Below, in pieces: positions 34,482 to 46,668 of a DNA stretch of 64,000 bases. This DNA comes from Heterostelium multicystogenum. Taxonomy: Eukaryota; Evosea; Eumycetozoa; Acytosteliales; Acytosteliaceae. The stretch covers positions 30,811 to 94,810 of the forward strand of contig RCNN01000090.1 of the NCBI GenBank assembly GCA_003667245.1, written 5' to 3'. Under the pieces are notes generated by a model. That model had not been told where the DNA came from. It saw nothing but the letters and a program-made list of their open reading frames with translations, and did not search any database. The position numbers and the translations under genes are program-made. Each line of letters begins with the position of its first letter. Positions within the stretch are counted from its first letter, which is position 1.

Positions 34482-36646
34482 TTTTCAGATTTTCTTGTTG
34501 TGATTTTCGAAATTTCTCTGTGATTTTAAGTGAGTCAAAATATATCTAAGGTTTATGTTTACCGGTTATCTGCCAATTGGTTCTTCAGGTGAGATGAATG
34601 TTGTTTTGTAATGAAAAAAAAAGCTAAGTGATTGGGTTGGATTGTTGATAAACAAACAACTAGTGTGAATGTTGAGGATAGAGAGAGTAATAAACCAATT
34701 GATAATGTTTAGTTTGCTTTGCCTAATAATAATGAATATAATTAAATGATAATCTAAACTAAAACTATTCACGTAGAATTGCAGAATTAGTCTTTCCAAA
34801 TAACATAAATGACAAAGGGAACTTTTCAATTGGGTTTAATTTTCTCTTTGGTCAGATAAAGCAAATATTAACAGTATTAATGCATGGTACCTTGAAATCA
34901 AAAAAAGCAACTCAAAACACAGAGAAAAAAGATACCAAACCAGTAAAAAACAAAATATCATTGATTATTTATATTTACACCATTCTGTTGTAGATCAAAA
35001 CAATGCTTCTTTTTTTTGTCAGATTTCATATCAAGAGGTTTTTTGGTAAACAACTATTCAATTACCAATTTTTAAAAAATCAATAATATAAAAATAGGCA
35101 TTTGGTTTTCACGAAAAATTAAAAGTTACTTTTTACTGTGATATTTCGCCTGTCATGAAATAGATAGTTCGCAACACTCTGGTTTTTGTGGTGAATAATG
35201 TTTACTCTCAGAGCTGGTAATGAACTCTACAGTGGATTACTACCTTGTACGCCAATTCACCATATAATTAAAAAATATGATCAGTGATTTATTTGAGAAA
35301 CAAAGTTTACTCCGAAATCCGACGTCGTTAGTTTCTTCTCATCCTATTTGTTTTTCAATGTAAAAAACAACAAAATTTGAACAACTTGGTTTATAAAAAT
35401 AATAAGAGTTCAAAATAAAAGAGTGGATTCATAATATCCTTGAATGTATACTTACTGGTGGGAGAACAACAGCAGAGTAAGCATTTATAAGTAAGAGTCT
35501 TGTTTGGAGAGATACTCTAACTTAACCAATATTATTGTTTCCTTTTTTATGAATATCTATTTTTTATGCATATTGTTAATAGTGTTTATAAATCTTGAAC
35601 ATGCTATGGTAAAGGTTCATTTATGTGATTATAAAAACTAATCATTGGTAGTAATAGATCCAACAGTGTCACCTCCTAAAATTTGTCATTCTTATAAACT
35701 ATTTATTACTATTCCATAATCAAAAGTTTGTATATTGGATAAAGGAGTTAGGAATAACTGTTATATTGTCTTTGAATAGTAGTACTAATTTATTTTAAAA
35801 GAAAAACTTAAAATTAAATATTAATATTTAGATATGTGATCACGAAATACACAAACAAATTAAATTTGTTGGGTAGTCAATAAGATGGTAAGGCTAACCC
35901 ACACAAATTGTCAAAGATGGGGTAAGTTTTTTGAAAAACAAACAGTGAACATCCCTTTGTCCAAAAACTGTTATTGGGAAAACTATCACAGCTTCTAGTT
36001 AATTTGTTTTTGACCTTAACATCCAAAGAGGTGCAAAGGAACAATGAAGGGGTACAAAATTTTGTAAATCAAAAATTGATTTGTGAATCTAGATGGATGT
36101 CTACCACCACAGCCCTTCGTATGTTTTGTCTATAAACACTTTATTTGAAATTTAATGATTAGTACAGATTGTTATTAAATTAGTTTAATTTGCCCGACAT
36201 ATTCATCAACTAGGTCCTCAAAACAAAACATAGTTCTCCAAATTTCAATCAATTTGTGGATCTCTGTCTGCAGATTGATGATTTGTCAACTCCTAGTTTC
36301 TTGTCTTGAACTAAGTGTATGGTAGCCAACATATGAATTGTTGACTTCAAAACAGTTAATTGATAGTAAATACAAATATATGATTTGTAAATCTTCAGGG
36401 TTATAATTCAATCAACTTACAACTTTTGGGATCAATGAGCTAGAAGATATTGATCTCCATATGTCCAATTTACAAACATTAATTTCTTTTGTAATTGATT
36501 GGATCCTACCAGACGATTTTATTTGATTAAGGAAAACTTATATGCTTTTAAAAAGTATAAATAGTGTAAGTTTCTGTATCATTTTATCAAATCAACAAAC
36601 AAATACAATACATCCTTTAAACTTTAAAACTTACAATAAGAAAACA
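34482..36646. other. Intergenic, 2.2 kb, A/T-rich
   Basis: Upstream of both the Ca2+ ATPase (-) and the small secreted protein (+). There are no supported ORFs; scattered short palindromes only. TATA box for the downstream gene at 36556. Confidence 0.5.
36556..36563 (+). promoter_or_regulatory. TATA box (TATAAATA) of the small secreted protein gene
   Basis: TATAAATA about 90 nt before the start codon at 36647, followed by A/C-rich 5' UTR sequence (atcaacaaacaaatacaata), a usual layout for highly expressed dictyostelid genes. Confidence 0.45.
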
Positions 36647-37152
36647 ATGTTCAAAATTATCTACTATTATTTTAGTCCTTGTTTTGGTTGCTGCCACTAA
36701 TGCTCAATATGACAGCAGCACTTGGACCTTCACTTTCGGTAGTTTGACCACCACTGCTAATGTCAGAGTCGAAAGATCCATCAACCATGTTGCACTCCAA
36801 ACCAACTCCATTAGATTCGGCCCAGTTGGTGGAACTTCCACTGTTTGGATTAATGATGCCATCAAGAGGTAAGCAATTTTGAACTAATTTTTAAACAATA
36901 CACTTACAATCTTTACATAGTACTACCACTCTCCCAAATCCAGCTTTTAACCCAGTTGAATATGTAATGGGATTCTCTACCATCCAAATTTTTGAACAAA
37001 ATGGTTGCTTCCCAAAGATCTATCAAGTACGTGGTGTCATTTCCTATGGTATTATCCACATGCAAAACATTGATGGTACACCTTTCCACATTGCCATCAC
37101 TCCAACTACCACTGTCCAAATCGATGCCATCAGCTTCAACTGGATTGTCTAA
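36647..37152 (+). CDS. Small secreted protein, unknown family, one indel in signal peptide
   Basis: Exons 36647..36868 and 36921..37152 (intron with GTAAGC donor and CATAG acceptor). The ATG frame reads MFKIIYYYF and then breaks; removing one T from the T4 run 36670-36673 gives a normal signal peptide ending VLVLVAATNAQ. The mature part has about 130 residues, is rich in Thr, Val and Ile, and looks like a beta-sandwich (SSTWTFTFGSLTTTANVRVE, then VEYVMGFSTIQIFEQNGCF and the C-terminus VQIDAISFNWIV). It contains a single Cys. Codons are C-rich (ACC, GTC, ATC), suggesting high expression. No family recognised; a lectin-like or matrix role is only a guess. Confidence 0.65.
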
Positions 37153-38352
37153 ATTGTCTCTTAATAATCTACAGTAATTTATTTCTGTAATTACATAATA
37201 AAGATATTCTATTTTTTAATAGAAAATTGATAAAGTTGATCTCAATGTAATCAAAGTAAATCTTAAACATTAAATACAATCATTTTAAATTATTTCCCAA
37301 TATGAAAAGTGAAGTGATTTAAGGGAAAATAGGGTAAATTTATTATAAAGCCCATTTTTGAGCCCATTCGATTTAGGAATGAGAATGATAAATCGAAATT
37401 CATTGACTTATTGGTAATTTTATTTGGTAGACTTACATTTAACCAACAAATAATTTTAAAAAGATTGGCGTATGAGATGAGTTTTTGAATTATCAAATAT
37501 CAATTTATCCCAATAAAATGTGTTTTTTGGAACTTGTTTAAAATTTTTGATAGAAGGTTACATGAACAAATTAGAAGTTAGAGGGAGGTTTTGATATATT
37601 GAATTCAATCTTTGGAACACTACTTTGAACATTGATCGTGTTCCATAATCATATCAAAATCAAACTTGTAGAGTACTGATATGCTAAAGAGAGATTTGTA
37701 TCCATAGTCACAACTATATTTAGTAACATTTCTGCAAAGTATACCAACCTCTTTTAACTTTAAAGTACAAAAAGTGGTCTTGAAACAAGGGTCTCCTTTA
37801 TAAACACCCAATTTTGATTAATTTTGGTGCAATTAAACATAGAGGGACCCTCTGTTTTGCCCCACACCATTCAAAGAAGGCAAAGTACAAATTTTCATCT
37901 AAAAAATATCTTGGAGATTATGATCAAAGAGTTGTAAAAAAACAAAGAAACAATCAAACAAATTGGATGTGATGATCATAGAGTAATATAAAAGGAATGT
38001 CAGTTGATGTTGGTTACAAATGGAAGTACTGTTATTGTTAAATTATTATTTAATCGAATAAATTCATATATTTTTTCGATGACAAACCTAGGCTCCCTGA
38101 TCAGTGATGGAAATATAAGGATTGAAAGCGGGGTTGCTTGGTTGATTGGTTGATTGTCAGCGAATATCGAAATCAAATAAAGAGAGAAAATGAGATACCA
38201 CGATCGTCTATTCGAGATTATCTAATCTCACAATCACATTCACTCACATGTTTGTTAGATGCAAAAACACCTACCATTTGAGTGTCATAATACGATCACT
38301 ACGACTAATAACACTAGTTAAAAGAAATGGTGATGTCCACATGCTAATACTC

Positions 38353-38450
38353 GTGGGTGTTTCACCATGTTGGTGCGTGTTTCAGCCAATTTCAGACTGA
38401 ACAGCAAAGTTGCTAGCAGGTGGTTCGCCTACAGTAGGTAAGTATAAATA
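38353..38450 (+). promoter_or_regulatory. Orphan promoter-like block: two G/T boxes and a TATA box
   Basis: GTGGGTGT at 38353, TTGGTGCGTGTTT at 38370 and TATAAATA at 38443, followed by sequence like the 5' UTRs of nearby genes (cattcaacaatccatccttc). Dictyostelid developmental promoters use G-rich boxes bound by GBF upstream of TATA. No ORF follows within 1.5 kb, so the transcript, if any, would be noncoding or a decayed gene. Confidence 0.35.
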
Positions 38451-40138
38451 GCAATAGACCATTCAGAATTAAATCATTCAACAATCCATCCTTCAAATTC
38501 CAAGCTTTAATTAATAATACTTATAAAGTAAGAATATTAAATACTGGTATCATCACCACTCGAATCGATTATCGCTTTTCCTATCTCTTAATTGTATTTG
38601 TCCCCCCTTTTGATGTCATCATCATCATATTACATCCATGCTACATTTCCAATCAAATCACAAACACTGCTAACTTGAATTGAAGAAACATGATTATTCA
38701 TTGATTCCAACAGCTTGATTATTCATCTTCTAGATGAATTGCACATAATTGTGATATTTAAAGTCCACAATAACTTTAAAAAGCACAGTTACAACTACTA
38801 ATAATCCACCTGCTCCCCCCCAATGCATCACAATATCCACATCACAATTGTGTCTTCCAAATTTCTATTGTAACTATTGTGGATACAACCATCGTTTCTT
38901 GCCTATCAATAAATTACAAAGAATAATACTCTTATTCTCGCTACATACATACATACAATTGTTTGGAAGGAAAACGAAAGAATGCTGAATAAACATGCAT
39001 CCAAACGTTCCAACAAATCAACATCAAGAAGCAACAACAACAACAACAACACCACTGAATTTTTAATAATGATTCAAACATAAAACTTGGGAAGACTGAT
39101 AGAATTATAGAAGGTTATTCGTAGGATTTCTGACGTAAATTTATCTATAATAAACTCATATCAAAATAAATAAATAAATAAATATCCTTCAGCAACCAAC
39201 AGGCAAACAGACACAGCCAATCAACCACTTCAGGCTTCATTCACTCAATCACATTGATTATAATAACAGTGGATTCGTGTGTGTAATAACATGAGTATAT
39301 CCACTCGAGCAAACCAACCACTACTACCACCCACCAACTTCTACCACACATACCACCACCACCACCACCACCAGAAACAGATGTATTTATATCCTCTTTC
39401 CAATTTGTATAAAAAAATACATGAACCACTCTACTTGTCTTCCAACAGCCCATCGATAATTTGATTTTGGATGACTACTTTGTTTGGTGTTGGTGGTGAT
39501 TATACATATTAATTAATCGTTTCAGATATTGACGGTCCTGTCACGACAGAATTGAAAAGATATTAGATATTCAAGTGGTTGTTGTTGTTGTTTTTAGCAT
39601 TTCCTTAAAACTAATTATACTTCATTATTAATATCTTTATCTCAAAAGTCATACTAATCCATCCACCTAATCAATTTTGTGTTTTTGAAGATATGGATTA
39701 AACAAGATAATAATAATAATAATAATAATATACTTTTGGTTGGTTGTTTTGTTGATTTTGGTTTTTTTTTTTCCAATATCATTTATTATTGAATTCTTTA
39801 ATTCCATCTTTTTCTACTTTCTATCCAATTATTGTATTATTATTTGTTGGTGCTATAATTAAAGACGATTTAAAAAGAAGGCTGCTCCAAAATCGCGATA
39901 TTCAAAAGATATTTATTTGTTAAATTAATTAGGGGAGTAGTATTCTTCCTCATTTGAAATTGTTTATTCCAATTGCTACCTCCAGTATTAAATTATCCAT
40001 CTCATCTCCTTCTCCATTAATAAATCTTTAATAAAATACCCAACCCCTCCCAACATATATTTAAAGTATTAATGTTGTCATTTTAATTAAATTTAGAAAA
40101 GATAGGTCACATTTTTGAACAAGCTTCAACAACCCCCT

Positions 40139-40147
40139 TATAAAAGC
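40139..40147 (+). promoter_or_regulatory. TATA box of the GMC oxidoreductase gene
   Basis: TTATAAAAG preceded by a C-run (aaccccc), about 125 nt before the ATG at 40269; C/G-rich box plus TATA is a common arrangement in this lineage. Confidence 0.4.
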
Positions 40148-40268
40148 CAATCATTGGATTGAAACAACAAGTTCCAATTCTGTACTTTAATAATATTCCT
40201 TCAAAACAAACTATTTAAATAGTTGATTTTGTTATAGTCTATCGAATTTCACAAACAATCTTCTAAAG

Positions 40269-42216
40269 ATGTTCCACCTTGGTGTAAAACTATTTTCACC
40301 ACTATTTTACTTTTCAATCTTTTTTATAGTAATTACATCTGGATTTACCTATAACCTTCCAAAGCTACCATGCTATGATTTCGTTATTGTTGGAAGTGGT
40401 TCCAGTGCCAGTATAGTCGCCGACAGGTAAGACCATATTATTAATATTTCTTTTTTTTTTTTGGAAAACTAATTTGATTTTATACAATTAGAATCTCTGA
40501 AAAAGGACACACAGTTTTGGTAATTGAGGCTGGAAAAAGATCCATTGGAGATCTTGGAGGTCTAGATGTCGTAGGTACCAAAGGAAAACTGGAGCCAACC
40601 ACAATGGAATATACCCCAGAGGTAAATTTAATAATTTTGACTGTAAAAAATAACAAAGACTCTAATTTTGTTTATAAAATATTTCAGAGACAAGTTACAA
40701 TTTATGATGTACCATTATATTGGCAAAGTGCCTCCATCACTGGTGGAAAATGGGGTTATAAAGGTGCTGGTATTGCAAAATTAGTCGGAGGCTGCGGTGT
40801 TCACAATGGAATGGTTTTCCAAAGAGGTTTGAGTTCTGATTACGATTCTTGGAATGTCCCAGGCTGGAATTGGACTACCATGAAAACTTATCTTAAAAAA
40901 TTAGAAACACAATTAGATCCACATTTATCGAATAGTGATATTCATGGCCACGAGGGAAAAATAAAAGTCGGATCAATCCCATTCGATAAAGAGGGACAAC
41001 AATTTTTAGCATCCTGCAACGCCAGTGGTTTGCCATTCAACAATGATTTCCAACAGGATTTCAGAGATGGCTGTGGTTATTTCCACTTTAATATCGATAA
41101 ATCCAAGGGTGAACGTTCTACCCCAGTCCACGAATACCTTGCCGACGCTGTTAACAGCAAGAGAGTCGAATTGCTACCCGAAGCAACTGTAACTAGAATT
41201 CGTTGGAGATATGACATAATCAGTAGAAAATACGAAGCTGCTGGCGTAGAGTTTGTCCTCAACAAATACCCAGATAGAACTTTCACTGTCGATGCTTCCA
41301 AGGAAGTAATCTTGGCCAGTGGTACCCTTAACACCCCAAAGATTCTCTTGCAATCTGGTATTGGTAATGCTACCTATCTCAGTCAATTTAGTAGCAAGAT
41401 CCCCAATGTCGTATCCAATCTTCCAGGAGTTGGTAGAGGTCTCCAAAATCACTTTTTGTTCTTCTCTGTCTACCAATACAATGATACCAATTCAAGACCA
41501 ACCATGTATGATCTCTTTGGACTTGATCTTGCATACAAGACACAGAATGCTGGTATTTTTTGCTACTCCAGGTTATTCCGTTGGAGTGTGGCTCAGAAAG
41601 AATGCCTCTGAAGCAAATTCAGCTGAAAATGTCATGATTGTACAACCTGGTGTTATTGGTACCACAACTCCTTTCCCATCAGTTTCCCTTGGAATCAGTA
41701 TTGGTAAGCCTGAGCCAAGCAACCATTGGTTAGAACTTACACAAAACCAAAGTGGTTCAAGATTGGAATTCATGTTGAGACATCCAGTCATCAACTTCAC
41801 ACTTTTGAACAATCCACTCGATGTCCAAAAAATTGGTTCGTGGATTCAAGGAGGCCAAAAGAATTATGTCTTATCCTCCAATGAACACTTTGATGACTCC
41901 CGCAGTTCCACCACCCTCAGCAACCAGCGACGCCGATCTTGAGGCCTACATCAGAGCAAACATCAATGCACACGAGCATTGGTGCGGAACTGCCAAGATG
42001 GGTGTTACTACTGATCCAATGGCAGTGGTCGATCCAAAGCTAAAAGTCATTGGTGTCAAAGGTGTCAGAGTAATCGATGCATCAGTCATACCCATTATTC
42101 CTGATTCTTTGGTGCATGCAACTATTATGGCAATCGCAGAGAAAGCCGCAGATTTGATCTTAGAAGATTATCCAAACTCTGGATCCATTGGCCTAGATAT
42201 ACATTTAACAGGATAA
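40269..42216 (+). CDS. Secreted GMC-family oxidoreductase (choline/glucose dehydrogenase-like), two indels
   Basis: FAD-dependent oxidoreductase acting on alcohols or sugars. Exons 40269..40426, 40492..40621 and 40688..42216. The N-terminal hydrophobic stretch (VKLFSPLFYFSIFFIVIT) is a signal peptide or anchor. The FAD motif YDFVIVGSGSSASIVADR spans the first splice and is completed by TVLVIEAGKR. The family signature is GGCGVHNGMVFQRG; a second signature is EVILASGTLNTPKILLQSGI. The C-terminal catalytic region has HEHWCGTAKMG and PDSLVHATIMAIAEKAADLI, with His at both expected sites. Frame breaks occur at T6 (41556-41561) and A6 (41827-41832); removing one base at each restores one protein. 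The second intron (66 nt) is a multiple of three and stop-free, so it can look coding. Substrate unknown. Confidence 0.85.
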
Positions 42217-42644
42217 TTACCTCATTTTAGACATTAATATTTATAATCAATCTCATCAGTTAGATTAATCATTATTTATACATAAACATGAATTCGATTT
42301 TTTATTTAGAATAATAATTTGAGAATGTATTTACTTTATTGCATGAACTTTGAGCGGTTATTTTTCCACATATATCATTTTATTTTAGATTATAATTCTG
42401 TATGATAATAGTTGATAGGTATAATCTATTTATTAAAGATGAATTAATAGAAGCATAAATTCATTTCCAATATCCACATTAGATATGAACTCATGAAAAG
42501 TTAGTTTTATCGCTACATAATGGTAGAAATAAAAATATTATTATTTTGGAGAAAATTATCAGTTGGCATTTCAACCCTCAGAAAAAACACAACAACCCTA
42601 AAGAAACTATAAAATAATTTTTATTTTCAAAATTTACATGAAAA

Positions 42645-42718
42645 GTCAGGATGGTGTAGTTGGTTATCACAAAACCTTAACACGGTTTGGGTCATGGGTT
42701 CGATTCCCATTCTTGATA
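42645..42718 (+). tRNA. tRNA-Val (anticodon AAC)
   Basis: A 74-nt cloverleaf. The acceptor arm GTCAGGA pairs with TCTTGAT (two G-U pairs), with discriminator A. D arm GTGT..TCAC contains the AGTTGG loop. The anticodon stem AAACC/GGTTT encloses loop TTAACAC with anticodon AAC. The T arm is ATGGG-TTCGATT-CCCAT. A-box and B-box (GGTTCGATTCC) are internal; there is no intron. An aaactttt tract just downstream can end pol III transcription. Confidence 0.9.
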
Positions 42719-42927
42719 AAATGTTTCAAACTTTTATACCGCGTGCGGGATTTATGTTATTAATCTTCAAAATTCCCTTAACATTTTTGATAAAAATGTA
42801 GAATAGTCAGTTATTATTCCCAAGATTTTTACTGAATTTCGACATTCGTAAAAATCTGGAATTTTGATAACTCACAAACCCACGTTTTCTTACATTTTAA
42901 ATACCAATCAAATCAACCTAGATTATT

Positions 42928-43028
42928 ATTAATAAATAAAGTAATAATCTCTATTAATAATAATCTAAGGAAAGATTTAAATATAGGATTTTAATGATTA
43001 ATAAATAAACTAATAATCTCTATTAATA
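42928..43028. repeat. Direct repeat of 32 bp, 69 bp apart, downstream of tRNA-Val
   Basis: Copies at 42928..42959 and 42997..43028 differ at one base (g/c). Between and after them, an atataggattt segment recurs in inverted orientation near 43060. About 210 nt past the tRNA. Dictyostelid retroelements commonly target tRNA flanks, so this may be an element remnant. Confidence 0.55.
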
Positions 43029-43606
43029 GGCTTTTATTTCTTTATTTCTGTATTCTTATTTAAATCCTATATTCTTAATCAAACCTTTTGATAAGCTAGT
43101 ATCCGGACTATCCGGCATCTACCTTACAAAAAAAATTAATACTTCAATTTTTTACTCCTTAAAAACAAAAAGCATCATGACAGGTATCCTCATATATAAA
43201 TTCTCTTCCAAGTGTTTGGAATATTCCACTTTGCACAAAGTTGGATACAAAATCAAGTTCTTCCTCTGAGAACTATTCCATTTAATTCATTGTCAACTTG
43301 AATTTTTCAAAATAGGTAGGTACTACTCTTATACAGATATCTTCGTTTCTTTTTTATAAAATTTTTTGTTTTTTAAGTAATACACGATGTATAATTGACT
43401 GAGAGTATCCCTTACTTCATTTAATCATTAAAATAATGACATAATTTTTGAATAATCATTCATAGACAATTGACAATCAATAGACAAGTGTTACATCCTG
43501 GTTTGGTTAAATGGTCAAACATTACTAAATCTGGTATTTTGTTCACATAAACAGAGTTTCTAGTTGTAGATTGATTGTAAATAAATATTTATTAATTGTT
43601 CAAAGG

Positions 43607-44645
43607 CTACTGTATAGAATAATCATCAATAATTAATTGATCCATATTAGTTGTTTGTGATTCTTCATCGCTGTTGTCATAGTCCACAATTAATCTCTCT
43701 TGTTCAACTTCGATCTGCTTGAGTTCTCTTGATTTTCTGCAACGGAAGAGGTGCTTCTCAAAGAATTCGATGTAGTGAGATATGAAACCTTCATTAACAC
43801 CATATACTATACAATTAAAGAATCCCTGGAGCGGTTGCAAGAGTAATTGGGAAAGCAAATAAAGAGAACTTTGGTTTTGATGGGTCAGAGAAATTCTGAA
43901 TACTATTAATGACAGTTGGAAACTGTGAAAGTGCAAATGCAATCAAATAAAATGATACTATAATATTGACTCTTGAAACAATTGAATTTGAATGTTGCGA
44001 AATCTTCCACCTGTTAAATATATATGAGTAAGTGTGTTGCAAGCGTAAGTGACATTAAATAACCTACCTTATACATGCAAATACAAATAGATTTACAAAG
44101 AATACGACTACTAATGGAAGATAGTAGAGGAGTCTGAAAACGCTAGTTGGATCGTGAATGAAACACCATGAACCCACTGGACCAAATGCATGTGCAATGA
44201 GAGAGATAAGTGTTGAGATCAGTGGAATGCCCCAGCAGCAAGCATGGAAGTATTTTAATCGGTAGCCCTGTTCGTATTGGTTAAAGAAAAACACCATGAA
44301 CAATGATATTGATATGCACATCGTCCAGAGGTATGAAGATGTCAAGAAAAACAGCAGTCCAGCACCCTGTAGATTGCACATCACATTGGAGCTACGACCG
44401 AACGGCAGATAAGAAACTGCCGACAGTAAATCGGTAATCGATAGGTAGAATATAAGAGTGGTTGCAAATGATCGCGCCTCTTTAAAGATTGCATATGACA
44501 ACATAATAAAGAGAGCACCTACACATCCTAGTGAACTCGATATATATACAATATGATCTAACTGATCTATTTGTTCGTCACTGAATGCCGGTATATGATG
44601 ATCATTATTGCCACTACTTGAGTTTGTTATATTGTCATATAACAT
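43607..44645 (-). CDS. cAMP receptor-like seven-transmembrane GPCR, one indel
   Basis: Plasma-membrane receptor of the dictyostelid cAR/Crl group (class E). Exon 1 is 44068..44645, exon 2 is 43607..44010; the splice restores CIRRWKISQHSN. The N-terminus has Asn-X-Ser/Thr sites (NITNSSSGNN). TM1 is ISSSLGCVGALFIMLSY, TM2 FATTLIFYLSITDLLSAV, then the conserved Cys of extracellular loop 1 (VMCNLQGAG). TM3 is SSYLWTMCISISLFMVFF. TM4 follows ACCWGIPLISTLISLI, and VGSWCFI supplies the loop-2 Cys. TM5 is LLYYLPLVVVFFVNLFVF, TM6 VNIIVSFYLIAFALSQFP, TM7 LLQPLQGFFNCIVYGVNEG. A one-base indel near 43,875 separates TM6 from TM7. The tail is short and acidic with Ser and Tyr. The ligand cannot be inferred. 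Confidence 0.85.
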
Positions 44646-45319
44646 TATCTATTACATATATATATATATTATTATATTATCGATATCTATAACTTTTTAA
44701 CTTTAAATAATTGTAACTACTCTACTCTACAATAGTTTTGAACAACAACAACAACAAGATGTTCAATGTAATTATAATAATAATAATAAATCTATGATTT
44801 AACTAATAATACAACTAGAATATAAAGTATAATTGATTTAAATTAAAATCTAAATAATATCCGATGTTGCTAGCGTCTAATGATTTTAAGTTTTATAAGG
44901 TCTTGCAACTTGCAACAACAAATCGTTGTTTGTTTTTAAAAACTGCTTCGAAATATTAATTGGGTAGTTATTTATATAAAAGAGTCAAACCAAACTAACA
45001 CTCTATCTATCAATCTATTCTTTTGCTGATTGCTGCTATATATCTATGTTTGGTGTGTCTGTTAATCTCTAATGAACCAAGTCAGCAAATTCCACTTATT
45101 TTTTTGAGTGAAGTTTTTATTCAACCTTTACATACTCAAAAGCACACATTTCCAAAGCAGTTTTCCAAAGAATCTTATTTAAATAACTTGCATGTACAAA
45201 ATTAATTTTAAAATAATAATAATAATAATTATAATAATAATAATAATAATGGAGTTATTTTATGTCTTTACTAGTTTATAGATAGATAATTGAGAACATT
45301 GTTATTGCTTTTGTTTAAT
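44646..45319. other. Intergenic, promoter of the GPCR and 3' flank of NECAP
   Basis: A/T-rich with AAT-type microsatellite at 45216-45251. No supported gene. Confidence 0.5.
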
Positions 45320-45430
45320 TTAAAAGAATGAGTTTGATCCCCATTGATTGTTTTGTTGTTGTTGCTGTTGTGGTGAATTTGTGGATTGGAAGGAGAATGG
45401 GAATTGATTGTTTTGTTGTTGCATTGGTGG

Positions 45431-45462
<32 letters not shown>

Positions 45463-46668
45463 GGATTGGCTGTTGTTGTCTGTTGACTGAACGACCACCT
45501 GCAGGTGGTGGTGGTGACAAAAGGAAACCATTTCCACTTGCTCCAGTGAGAACTGGACCAGTACTGGTTGGAGTTACTCTTTGTGGACTTGAAGTGCTAC
45601 CGGCCTTGAATGGGATATGAATAGTTTGACCGGTTTTCAAGCTGTAGTCCACCTTTGGTTGATTATCCATATTCTGTCTTGCCAAATACGATTGTTTCTT
45701 ATTCTTTACATGACTAAGTATAAATAATAAAACTATTAATATCACACATTACTCTTCTTCTTGAACAAGCTGGTTGAATTGTAATGTTGGTGCAGCCACT
45801 GCTTAAAATGTGGTTACAATAATAATAATAATAATAATAAAAAACAAAAAGATGGATGGCGGCGTTTGGTATCATTTGTAATCTTCACATTCATGAATGC
45901 TTTCCCAAATCTAACAGACCCAATATCTATGATCTATGAATGTTGATTTGTAAATCCAAATGGGAATATTGTAATAATAGTAGTAATCCAAGATGATAAA
46001 GCATGAGTGTTGATATGATGATACCAAACCAATAATGAATGATAGTGCTACTTGATAATGTATTGATATCCTCTTGTTTGGCGCGCCTGCTATGTTGTAG
46101 ATTGCTCATAAAGTTGTACACTTACTTTTGATGATCTTGTAAAGTTACGTTGAAATCAAATGCATCACTTCTGTCTGTGAATCCCATACCAACGACGGCA
46201 TGACGATCTACAATAATAGATTATGTGTTAACTAACTATCCAAAGTTGCAGAACTATATGATATGAAAGAACAACAACTTCCAGACAGACATACCTCCAT
46301 CTTTAATTTTAATTACGAAAATAACGGCTGCTATCTATTACAGGCTCGACAGAGTTTTGATCAACAGGGCACTGTGCAAATACTTCACCAGTGTTGCTAT
46401 CTTCAAATTTTATAGTACAGAAATCACCTTTGGCTACAATCACCAAACGACCCGACCAAATATATGTTGAAGGATCCCAATCTTGTGCTCTAAGCAATTG
46501 ATTGCATTCAAACGAATTAGCATCTAAGATGTTGAGGTAGATAAGGTAATGAAATATAATAATAATATAAACATACTTGTAACCAGCAGCACCAGGTCTT
46601 GGTGGAATTCTATATATAAAACATTCTTTCTTAATCAATAAGGTTTGTTCATATTCTTCTTCATCCAT
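45320..46668 (-). CDS. NECAP-like endocytic adaptor-associated protein
   Basis: Clathrin-coat associated protein that binds AP-2. Exons: 46577..46668, 46295..46489, 46126..46207, a short exon near 45762..45810, and a last exon to 45320. The PH-like NECAP domain is clear: [79 protein letters not shown]. The last exon has [16 protein letters not shown] followed by PPPPAGG and a poly-Gln/Pro/Asn tail ending WGSNSFF; the animal protein ends with a similar WxxF-type motif used for AP-2 ear binding. The frame breaks at A4 46318-46321 (YF|VIKIKDG), and the fourth exon does not join its neighbours in phase, so at least one more indel is likely there. Confidence 0.85.
45425..45476. repeat. (GTT)n tract encoding poly-Gln in NECAP
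   Basis: Trinucleotide run giving an eleven-Gln stretch flanked by Pro and Gln on the minus strand. Confidence 0.85.

Larger units (their letters stand above)
37153..40268. other. Intergenic, 3.1 kb, with an orphan promoter-like block
   Basis: No supported protein-coding gene. 37.2-38.0 kb is A/T-rich. 38.2-38.45 kb contains G/T boxes and a TATAAATA (listed separately). 38.5-39.3 kb is CA-rich, UTR-like. 39,352-39,374 has (CCA)n and 39,710-39,730 has (AAT)n. The segment from 40.1 kb is the promoter of the GMC gene (TTATAAAAG at 40139). Confidence 0.5.
42217..43606. other. Intergenic with tRNA and repeats
   Basis: A/T-rich. Holds the tRNA-Val gene, then a pair of 32-bp direct repeats and related sequence to about 43.09 kb. 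43.1-43.6 kb has no recognisable feature. Confidence 0.5.

Noticed and set aside
37620..37811. 63-codon minus-strand frame in intergenic DNA
   Set aside because: No ATG at its start, no motif, no neighbouring exon; fits chance in A/T-rich sequence.
39241..39464. Gly/His-rich overlapping frames at the CCA repeat
   Set aside because: Produced by a (CCA)n simple repeat; both strands open without protein-like content.
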